Below are positions 47,368 through 55,507 of a stretch of DNA of 60,000 nt, piece by piece. Numbering within the stretch: position 1 is the first letter of the stretch; the number at the start of each line of letters is the position of its first letter. The notes under the pieces are model-generated. The model had not been told where the DNA came from and did no database searches. It saw only the letters and a program-made list of their open reading frames with translations. Where the stretch lies: NCBI GenBank assembly GCA_950295325.1, contig OX485808.1:31084527-31144526 (forward strand), in the 5' to 3' direction. The DNA is from Polytrichum commune. Taxonomy: Eukaryota; Streptophyta; Polytrichopsida; Polytrichales; Polytrichaceae. The translations under genes were made by a program, and so were the position numbers.

Positions 47368-49315
47368 TCACTGAAAGCTTGCTTCGGACCAAATGTCTTG
47401 CTCCGGTACATCATCCTTGACAGTTGTCTGTTGCACATGATTCGGAGAGGCAGCCATTACAGCAAGGTACATCATTCGCCATGCGAGACCATACCAAAAG
47501 CCAATAAAAGTTGGAATCAAAGACCAGACGCCTTTCACTCCACTCCAACTTTGCACCATCTGTGTCAAAACCTCGTTCCCAATAAACAATAGCACGTAAA
47601 CCATGCGGCGGAGAAGAATTGGTGTATTTTCAGGCATTCTCAGGCCACCGGTACAATATGGTGTTAACCCTTGACGTGCCATGTTTTTCCTCTGAAATTT
47701 TCGTGGTGTCTGTGCGGTGGTTACAATTGGTAGTTTATCTTGTACCAGGTCCTGGCTCTCTGCTGCCTCTTGTCTTGCAGCTTCCCTGGTTTCTTCCAGT
47801 GTGCTGCTCACTTCTTCCAGATCCCTGATGGCAGACAACGTTTTGTCACGCTTCAATCCTGAAGCAAGAATTGGGTAATCTCCGTGATGCAATTTCAAAT
47901 TGATCAAGATCAGCTACACTGACAATTACAAACTAAACCACACAATTACTAAAACAATCTTTGAAATCTTGGGTGTTCCTACTCCAAGTAGCTGCTGAAC
48001 AAACTATTGCATATTAGTACATCCTGACATGGCTATGGAAGAAGAAACACATACTCATGCAATTCGGAGAGCATGTTTTGTCACGGTTCAATTTTCATGC
48101 AACAATTGGGTAATCTATGTGATGCGATTTCAAAGTGATCAAGATCTTGTACACCGACACTTGGTACAAACTAAACCACTTCTTGCAAAATGTTTGAAAC
48201 CTTGGGTGTCCTGGCTGGTGACATGAGCTAACCCAACTGGTGGCAAACCTATAGAAGAAGAAACACGTACTTATGCAATCGATGACACCTTGAAACACAT
48301 ACTCTTGAAACTGGAGACACCTTAAAACACATACTTATGAAATTGGAGGACACCTTGAAAAACATACTTATGCAATTGGCGACATTGCCTTCGGTTTAAG
48401 AGACCTTACATATAACAAGATATGTTGGAGACAGTGAGTTGAGCGACCTTCTCAGATTCCTGCTCCAGCTGCCATAGCGCTCGGTCGCGCTCTTCCTGCA
48501 CTTGTCGCAGAAGTCCTTCAGCTTCCTGTGCATGTTTTACAGCAAGATGCCTCTCCTCTTGCTGGCTCTCCAGAATCTGTACCATGGGAACTAACAATTC
48601 TGCGATGATCCTCTGCACCCGCTCCTTGGCTTCGTTCCTCCTATAACTCTCCCTCGGACTGGCATGTTGGACATCTGCGATTTCCTGCAAAATTCACAAA
48701 ACGAATAAAAAGACAATAATCACAACGTGGCCAGGATTGCTCTTACGTTCCAATCCAACATGGGAAGAAGGTAAGAAAACCACTGAACTTACTAAACCAC
48801 ATGGAAACTCCATGTGAAAGAGACTAGGAATTAGAAGGGGTATGTAATCTCACTGCAATGAGATGCAGTGCAGCGGATTCCTAATTCCAAATAGTAGGGT
48901 GTCACTCGGATTGCTCTTACCTTCAACGGAAGGTGGGGAGAAGGTAAGAAAAATCACTAAACATACTAATCCACATGGCAAGTCCATTTGTTGGAGGCTA
49001 GGAATTAGAAGGAGAAAGTATGTAATTAAACTTCACCGCAATGAGATGCTGTGCAGCCGATTCCTTCCAAACGGTGGGGTGTCCTCGGATGAAGCGCTCG
49101 AGCGCGTGCATCGTTTTCATCGAGCTCTCTTCCTTGTCAATCTCCTCGATTTCGCCCAACCCCTTCTTCGGGGACCGAACTTTGGAGGGTTGCCACTTTT
49201 TGAGGTTATCCTTTTGTGGCGGACTCTGCTGCCCGACGACTTGTTGCCGTCTCGTCGACGTCTGCAATATCGCAAGCCCTGCCGGCTCCTTCTCCTTAGC
49301 CCGTGTCTTCTCCAT
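47368..49315 (-). CDS. Multi-exon gene, unrecognised coiled-coil and membrane protein
   Basis: Not recognised. Exon 1: 49315-49037 (ATG at 49315; MEKTRAKEKEPAG, lysine-rich; ends ALERFIRGHPTVWKESAAQH and a GTGAAG donor). Exon 2: 48687 to about 48410 (acceptor TTTTGCAG; EIADVQHASPRESYRRNEAK, then a strong coiled coil with RHLAVKHAQEAEGLLRQV; donor GTAAGG). Last exon: about 47858-47368 (acceptor GCTTCAG; coiled coil SSTLEETREAARQEAAE, then hydrophobic segments VYVLLFIG and LIPTFIGFWYGLAWRMMYLAV that could be membrane helices, stop at 47368). Exon 1 to 2 joins in phase 0. Exon 2 to the last exon does not keep frame with the sites I see, so an unseen small exon or other splice site is needed. Tail-anchored topology is a guess. 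Confidence 0.55.
48241..48400. repeat. Short tandem repeat in an intron, about 36 bp x 4
   Basis: Repeats of GACACCTTGAAACACATACT followed by TATGAAATTGGAG-like sequence. The 48060-48130 segment just before is a duplicate of the acceptor region at 47840-47900. Both lie in the intron before the last exon. Confidence 0.7.
48770..49045. repeat. Tandem duplication of an exon-intron boundary, period about 174 bp
   Basis: CTAGGAATTAGAAGG occurs at 48824 and 48998 with matching flanks. The unit includes the end of exon 1 (CAATGAGATGC-GTGCAGC) and the start of the intron, so a second, non-used copy of the 5' splice site region lies inside the intron. Confidence 0.75.
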
Positions 49316-50699
49316 CGAATGGGACAATGTTTTAGTGTCGTATCATGTAATCACAATTTCCCAAAAAATTGATGGTCTCTCTTTTGCAGGCGAGTCAATG
49401 ATGTCCACTTTGAACGTAAATCTGTTTCCAAGATGCGTTTGTCAACCGATCATGTAGAATCGTCACTTGTCCTCCATACCGTTACATCAAAATCTGCAAC
49501 TTAAAGAAATTCGGAAGCCTTTAGTGAAAGGAATTGCCACTACAGAAAGAACTGACGTCCTTCCATTCAGAGTTCGAATTTCGGAGCTACTAGAAGAAAT
49601 TTGTTGATTTATAAGAGATTATGCGTAGACTATCTACTTCCTTTAGACATTCTTACCGCCAAAAATCTGCAGACTATGTTGAACTTACCTCTCTCCTTCG
49701 ACTTTGAGGTAACAAGTTCTGTAGGTAGTAAGAAGCTACTTGGCTTCCTCTTGCCTCAGAAATGGCGGTTTCTCTAAAAAAAACACATTGCAAACAGAGC
49801 TCCGACCGATGATGCTAAAGACGAAACGCAATTCCGCTATGTCTGACAGTACTTACAAAACAGCCTGTCAACCATTTTGCGGTATAGGTAACCATCACAT
49901 GTATACAAACGAGGAGATTGGAAGTGAAAGAATCAGGAGCAACACCACATCTTCGTTACCGATGTTCAAACTCTCAAGAACATGGTGTCATGCATGCCTT
50001 ACGATTCTCCACATCATTCAAACACGTTAGAATCATAACCCAAGTTTCGAAAGGAGAATTCCCCCAATTTTCTCGATGCTGCCCTTTGAACTTCGTGCAA
50101 TTTGCTACCAATTTGCTACTAATTCACCTAATTCACCCAATTCACCAATTCGCCCCTCTTCTTGATGTGCCTCAGTTGTCCTTACCGATGTTCAAACTCT
50201 CAAAGAACAGGGTGCCATGCATTACTATGATTCTCCACATCAATCAAACACGTAAGAATCATAACCCCAAGTTTCGATCGGAGAACGAAATTACCCCAAT
50301 ATTTCTTCGCTACTCCCCGCTGAACTTGGAGCAGTTTGGCGTCCTCAACGATGCGCACGCCCTACAGAAAGTCCCCCAGAATATCCCTCGACTCCCAACT
50401 ACGGATTTGATCCCGCGCCTAACCCACCTCCAGATGCTTCCGGCAACATACTCATACACACACCATAAGAAACACTTCGAATTCCTCCTGCAACTAATGA
50501 GCCAATCACATCCCTCTCGCTTGTTGCTCCCAGAATGCTGATATTGATCTTCTCTCTGTGCCGATAACTGCTGCGGTACTTTACACCTGACAACCATCAG
50601 ATGCCAGAGGTAACCTTGCAAATTTGCTGAAATCAAAAACCACTTGCTTCACAATCTTCTCTCCGCGAATTGCTGCTAGAACTCACATCTGATAACTCT
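49316..50699. other. Upstream region of the 47368-49315 gene
   Basis: Probably promoter and 5' leader of the minus-strand gene. Contains a direct repeat of about 110 bp (49957-50066 and 50185-50295, each starting ACCGATGTTCAAACTCTCAA). An ORF at 49918-50541 spans both repeats and has no recognisable domain, so I do not call it a gene. Confidence 0.45.
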
Positions 50700-51125
50700 G
50701 AAGCAGAATTCTTGAGTTCACCTACCCACATATAGATTGCCCCAAATCCTTCACTCTCAACGGCTCTAAAATCTCTCAAACTATGAAGCAGAATTCTTTG
50801 AATACACATACCCACATACAGATTGCCAGAAAACCTTCACGCTCAACTGCTCCAAAATCTCTCACTTATGAAGCAGGATTCCTGAATGGACATACCCACA
50901 TACAGGTTGCAACAAGACCTTCACTCTGAATTGCTCCAAAATCTCTCAACTATGAAGCAGAACTCCTTAATACACATACCAACATACAGATTTCCAGAAA
51001 ACCTTCACTCTCATCTGCTGCAAAATCTCGAGCAACTGTGAAGAAGGATTCCTGAAAACACCTGCCCACATACAGATTGCCACATAACCTTGACTCTGAA
51101 GTACTGCTCCGAAATCTTTCCTGGA
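50700..51125. repeat. 85-bp minisatellite, five units
   Basis: GAAGCAG(A/G)ATTC-type starts occur at 50700, 50785, 50870, 50954 and 51040, a period of 84-86. Each unit contains ACCCACATACAGATTGC and CTCCAAAATCTCTC. Units differ by scattered substitutions. Confidence 0.88.
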
Positions 51126-51259
51126 CTCCTCCGAGCAGTCAGTTTACCAGTCTCTTGGTCTTGCTTACACTCAAAGTTACACACTCAGTCTTCACACTAG
51201 AATATTAGTTCACACTACCCACTTGCTTAGAGGTTAGTGGACATTTGACATTTGGACTA

Positions 51260-51634
51260 AGGTAGATGGGTCTTCAAGTGGTTCGTTTTCTTAATCAGAC
51301 CCCTACGTTTGATCGGTATGCGGTTCGGTGAGGATCAAAGAGCAAATATCGTAAGGACACATGTTTAAAAGAGATTGGACTACGTCTTCAAACATTAATA
51401 ACTACTTTGCACTCAATAGTGGACACAATTGGGAGGACCTATGTATCAAGTTAAGAAACCAACAAACATGCACTTCCAATAACCATAACTAAATTGGGGC
51501 AGGTCCGATTTCAATCCGGTGTTTTCTAGATGTTTCATCATAGATTTGCTAACGCAACACGAGTTTTGTTGTGTAAATGTAATCAGTAGAAGTTGGAAAA
51601 CATGAAAAATGATCCAAATAACACCCACATACCT
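51260..51634. mobile_element. 375-bp MITE, AGGTAGATGGGT family
   Basis: Same family as 6263-6649, in the same orientation. Left AGGTAGATGGGTCTT, right end ACACCCACATACCT, TA on both sides (51258-51259 and 51635-51636). Interior blocks shared include GAGGATCAAAGAGC and AAACATGCACTTCC. Confidence 0.85.
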
Positions 51635-51745
51635 TACATAACTTGTGAGTGGGTAGTATATGGGGCATAACCAATTTGCTCATAGACATAAATTAGAGGT
51701 TATCCATGAATTGTTCTCTACGTGGATATATATCAAAGATACAAT

Positions 51746-52020
51746 TGTTGGAATATATGTTCTCCACTCACAACTACATAAATCACACATGATATTGTGG
51801 GCTGAAAGTAAGCGTGAGTAGAAAATATTCTACCCCGTCGTGTTTTATGTGGCGATTAGAATCAGGGTGACTTATAAATGAATAAAGTGTTTAATTTGAA
51901 ATATAAAATGATAAAAGTTTAACAAGTTGTCGTGTAAACTAAGATCGTTAAACACAACAGATCGAGTGTCGGCGTCAACATCAATTAGCAAAATAAAATA
52001 GCAAACTAAAATGCTAAACA
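51746..52020 (-). repeat. Candidate 3' LTR (275 bp) with adjacent purine tract
   Basis: On the minus strand it starts TGTTTAGC and ends TTCCAACA, the usual TG...CA form. It is preceded by a purine-rich GAAGAGGTGG that could prime plus-strand synthesis. ACAAT at 51741-51745 could be the target duplication. The other LTR is not in the window, so these limits are a guess. Confidence 0.3.
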
Positions 52021-52360
52021 ACCACCTCTTCAAGTGCCCCCCACTAGCAGATAAGGAGCCCCTCCAATCGGCTAGGAACAAACACACTCATCGGTAGAGT
52101 TGTTGAACATGATGAAGTTGTTGCTACATCTATACATATTCAATTGGGTAGTGGTAATCTAGGGAATTAAACTCATGATTGAGAAAGTAATCCAAGAACT
52201 ATAGGCTGGGTGCAATTTGAGCCCCATCCTTAATCGCCTTCAACAATTTATGTTGAATTCTTGGATAACTCTTTCAATGTGATTTTCAATCCCATAAAAT
52301 TTCCAACCAACTAAATAACAACTTCACCACTAAAACATGTGGTAAACATCCACAAAATCC
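52021..52360. other. Untranslated region between pol stop and candidate 3' LTR
   Basis: About 340 bases without ORFs. Contains a G-run on the minus strand (GTGGGGGGCAC near 52035-52045), an alternative polypurine tract. Confidence 0.4.
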
Positions 52361-55300
52361 TCAATCATGACCATTAACGGCCACGGAATGAGAGGCTTTC
52401 CGACAACGAGGACAAACCCAATTGCCAGAAGGAAGAGTCAAAAGGGGAGGTGTCAAACATGCCATGTGCCATCCACGTTGACATTGGTCGCACAATAACA
52501 TTGTTGCAGCTCCTGTCTTCTCTCCACAAACATAACAAGGCAGACCCTGTGGTACAACCGCCAACTCGGGATGCACAGAGCCGTCGATGGGAAGGTGACA
52601 TGGAGCACAATTCTTTGAATGCTCACGACATTCCCGTCCATCCTTGCCTTCAAGCAATAATATACCACTTGGCAAGACATCTTTTACCCGCAAAATCGTG
52701 CGCCCAGCCTTGACATCCAATGTCGTAGGCGCCTCCCGTTGCAAGTAAACATAATCCCCCTTGGAAAATCTACGAACCTGAGGTCGATAAGCTCCACTGC
52801 GGATCCGAGCATACCGTAATGTATCACGATGTTGAGCAATATTTAAGTTCTCCATAGCCATAGGCATGGCCTTTTGGAAGAACGCTGCTCGGTCATGAAG
52901 ACATTGAGCCCAAACATCTGGATCATCCAAATTTACCACGGGAGCCAATTTCTCTCGCACCAAGCTAGGTAAAATTGGTTCCCGTCCATACAAGAGTTGG
53001 TAAGGACTATAGGATGCCAAAGATGCTTGCCTGCTGAAACGATAACCCATTGCTATCCATGGTAACATCAAGTCCCAATCGCGATGGTTGCCATGAAGCA
53101 ATCCATACTTCCGCAAACCGCGCTTAACTGTCTGAACAACTCGTTCAGCTAAGCCATCTGCCTCAGGGTGATCTCTAGAAGTTGTCCGATGATCAATCAA
53201 AGCCTTGGTACACAAAGCCTCGAAAGATCCAAGGAATTCTCTCCCTTGATCCGTCAACACCTCTGCAGGTGCTCCAAACCGTGCCAAAACTCGATCAAGA
53301 AATGCCATAGCCGCCAATTCTGAGGAATTTTGGGGAAGAGCCACGAGTTCAATCCACTTACTAAAATGCTCCACCATCACAAGCACATACTTGGAACCAC
53401 GTGGAGTGATAGTAAGCGGTCCGGCAAAATCCAAAGACCAACGATATCCCAAGCCCATAATAGGTAAAGGCTGAAGTTGAGGTGACAAAGTATTAAAACT
53501 TGACCTGACCCGGTCACATACTTCACACCGAGAAACATAAGTGGCAACCTGTTGATACATACCAGTCCACCAATATTGGTTGCGCAACATAAAGTGTGTC
53601 CTTCGCACTCCAAAATGTCCAAGCTCCTCGTGCACTTGCCGCACCAAAGAAACTCTTTGATCTGGCCTTGGAACGATGCGCCTCGTTCCGTTCGGCCACA
53701 CACGAAATAACAAGCCGTTTGCCCAACGAAACCTTGTTATCCGGTGACTAACTCTATCTCGCTCCATAGAAGATAGTCCAAGACGAAATATCCCTTGTTG
53801 AAGTTTGTGCAAGACCGTCTGGTCTTCCCACACATCACTAACAACGAGAGATTTATCAACCTCCTCATCTTGCTCTTCCACAAGGATTTCAGCAGCCAAT
53901 CTCGACATCATTGTGAGATATGTGGCAGCATGCCAACCCGGCACTGCCTCACGATCACAATCTCCATGCCACCTGGCTCCAATCAAATCCTCATCTGAAG
54001 GACTTGGATTGCGAGACAATCCGTCTGCATCCAAGTTGGCAATTCCTGCTCGATGAACAACTTCAAAATCATATTCCTGAAGTAACAATGCCCACCTAGC
54101 AAGTTTTCCGGTGAGCTTATCTGATTCCATAAGCCATTTTAAAGGCTGATGATCAGTCACCAAAGTAAACTTCTGCCCATACAAATAAGGTCGAAAATGT
54201 GCAATGGCCCAAACGGCCGCCAAGGCCTCGCCTTCATAAGAAGAATAATTAGATTCAGCACTATTATTACTTCTAGATGCATAAGCCACCACATATTCCT
54301 TCTCCTCTTCATCTTTCTGTGTCAATACCGCTTCCAATCCCACTGCACTCCAATCCGTGTGCAATTGAAAAGCTCTAGACACATCCGGGCGTCGAAGCAC
54401 TGGCGCAGAACCGAGCCTCTGCTTCAATGTATCAAATGCCTGTTGTTGTTCCCGACTCCAAATCCATGGTTGGTCTTTCCCCGTGAGAATGGTAAGAGGT
54501 TTGGCAATCAAACTAAAGTTTTTGACAAACCTCCTATAATAATTTGCCAATCCTAGAAATGCACGAAGCCGTGGTACATCACTAGGTGCGGGAATTTTGT
54601 GCAAAGCATCCACCTTCGCCTGTTGCACACCAAGACCGCCAGGAACAATCATGTGGCCTAAATAAGGCAATTGATCATGAAAAAACTTACATTTTCCATG
54701 ATGTAAACGGAGTCCCCACCGTTGAAGTCGTTCAAATACCGCTTGCAAATGTCTCACATGATCCTGTGGACTGTTACTAAAGATGATAACATCATCAATG
54801 TAACATCTAGCAAATGGCAAACCAGCCAATAATTGGTCCATCACCCGCTGAAATTCAGCTGGTGCATTCTTGAGACCAAATGGTAGAAATTTCCAATGAT
54901 AAAGTTGATCCTTGCCATCTTTATCAATTCCCCAAAATGCGGTCTTCACCCGATCACCCAACAACAAAGGTAATTGGTGATAACCAGACCTCAAATCCAA
55001 AGTGCTGAAGATTCTAGAAAATCCTAGTGCATCAAACAACTCCTCCGGCATCGGCATTGGATATCGATCCGACTTGGTCTTGCGGTTGACTGGACGATAA
55101 TCACCACACATCCGTTTTTCCGTCCAGTTGCCAAAGATATCCTTCTTTGACGGCATAACCGTGGCACAAGCATACTCTCCGTTGGAGAGTTCAATCAATT
55201 CCGCTACCAATAACTCTTGACATCGAGTTTGAACACCCAACCTTTCAGAGGTACTAAGTCTGTATGGCCGTCTGAAAATAGGGTGGTCGTCCTCGAGTTG

Positions 55301-55492
55301 AATACGAACAGGTTTACCTTTATATCCTTCAAGATCATGAAGACTAAAGGCAAAACAATTACGGTAAGAGCGAATAAATGCCCGTACCTTTCGTGCTTCG
55401 GCACCAGTAAGCTTTGGCCCCACTTCAATTGGCCAATCGTCAAACTCCGTGGTTTCCTTCTTCATAGAAGGATTGCCAATTGGTGCCAGCAC
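52361..55492 (-). CDS. pol: Pol: reverse transcriptase, RNase H, integrase, PHD finger
   Basis: 1043 codons in the same frame as the upstream ORF. Numbering is from the GTG codon at 55492. There is no ATG until SMKKETTE at codon 10, so translation probably enters by reading through the UAG at 55505. RT: KDIFGNWTEKRMCGDYRPVN, LDLRSGYHQ, FLPFGLKNAP and active site YIDD at 231-234. RNase H: HTDWS (D380), YEGEALA, VTDHQPLKW, DADGLSR. Integrase: H621/H626 with C656/C659 zinc site, catalytic D688 (SLDFAGP), D748 (LTDQGREF) and E783 (GLAERVV). A GPY/F-like region follows (KGDYVYLQ to NCAPCHLP), then a PHD finger at 984-1032 where plant chromoviruses carry a chromodomain. All catalytic residues are present. 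Confidence 0.95.
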   Translation of the reverse strand: MLAPIGNPSMKKETTEFDDWPIEVGPKLTGAEARKVRAFIRSYRNCFAFSLHDLEGYKGKPVRIQLEDDHPIFRRPYRLSTSERLGVQTRCQELLVAELIELSNGEYACATVMPSKKDIFGNWTEKRMCGDYRPVNRKTKSDRYPMPMPEELFDALGFSRIFSTLDLRSGYHQLPLLLGDRVKTAFWGIDKDGKDQLYHWKFLPFGLKNAPAEFQRVMDQLLAGLPFARCYIDDVIIFSNSPQDHVRHLQAVFERLQRWGLRLHHGKCKFFHDQLPYLGHMIVPGGLGVQQAKVDALHKIPAPSDVPRLRAFLGLANYYRRFVKNFSLIAKPLTILTGKDQPWIWSREQQQAFDTLKQRLGSAPVLRRPDVSRAFQLHTDWSAVGLEAVLTQKDEEEKEYVVAYASRSNNSAESNYSSYEGEALAAVWAIAHFRPYLYGQKFTLVTDHQPLKWLMESDKLTGKLARWALLLQEYDFEVVHRAGIANLDADGLSRNPSPSDEDLIGARWHGDCDREAVPGWHAATYLTMMSRLAAEILVEEQDEEVDKSLVVSDVWEDQTVLHKLQQGIFRLGLSSMERDRVSHRITRFRWANGLLFRVWPNGTRRIVPRPDQRVSLVRQVHEELGHFGVRRTHFMLRNQYWWTGMYQQVATYVSRCEVCDRVRSSFNTLSPQLQPLPIMGLGYRWSLDFAGPLTITPRGSKYVLVMVEHFSKWIELVALPQNSSELAAMAFLDRVLARFGAPAEVLTDQGREFLGSFEALCTKALIDHRTTSRDHPEADGLAERVVQTVKRGLRKYGLLHGNHRDWDLMLPWIAMGYRFSRQASLASYSPYQLLYGREPILPSLVREKLAPVVNLDDPDVWAQCLHDRAAFFQKAMPMAMENLNIAQHRDTLRYARIRSGAYRPQVRRFSKGDYVYLQREAPTTLDVKAGRTILRVKDVLPSGILLLEGKDGRECREHSKNCAPCHLPIDGSVHPELAVVPQGLPCYVCGEKTGAATMLLCDQCQRGWHMACLTPPLLTLPSGNWVCPRCRKASHSVAVNGHD
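52397..52543 (-). other. PHD finger at the integrase C-terminus
   Basis: Zinc ligands in the C4HC3 order: C986, C989, C1001, C1004, H1009, C1012, C1027, C1030 (spacing C-x2-C-x11-C-x2-C-x4-H-x2-C-x14-C-x2-C). The tryptophan before the last pair (NWVCPRC) and the LLCDQC-GWH-ACLTPPL framework are typical. PHD fingers read the histone H3 tail. The LLCD-type framework resembles readers of unmodified H3K4, but that specificity is inference. Confidence 0.9.
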
Positions 55493-55507
55493 CGCCTGTG
55501 ATTGCTA
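55493..55507 (-). promoter_or_regulatory. Readthrough stop codon: UAG CAA UCA
   Basis: ORF1 ends GAC-TAG and the same frame continues CAA-TCA-CAG-GCG-GTG into pol with no further stop. CAA UCA fits the CAR-YYA 3' context that drives stop suppression in tobamoviruses. The arrangement would make Gag-PR-DNMT the major product and a Gag-Pol fusion a minor one. Function is inferred from context, not shown. Confidence 0.75.

Noticed and set aside
49918-50541. 207-codon ORF upstream of the minus-strand gene
   Set aside because: It spans a 110-bp direct repeat, has no domain and is rich in repeated His/Leu/Ser; likely chance.
53377-53703. ORFs in other frames within pol and gag
   Set aside because: All overlap conserved RT, integrase or Gag sequence; no independent signals.
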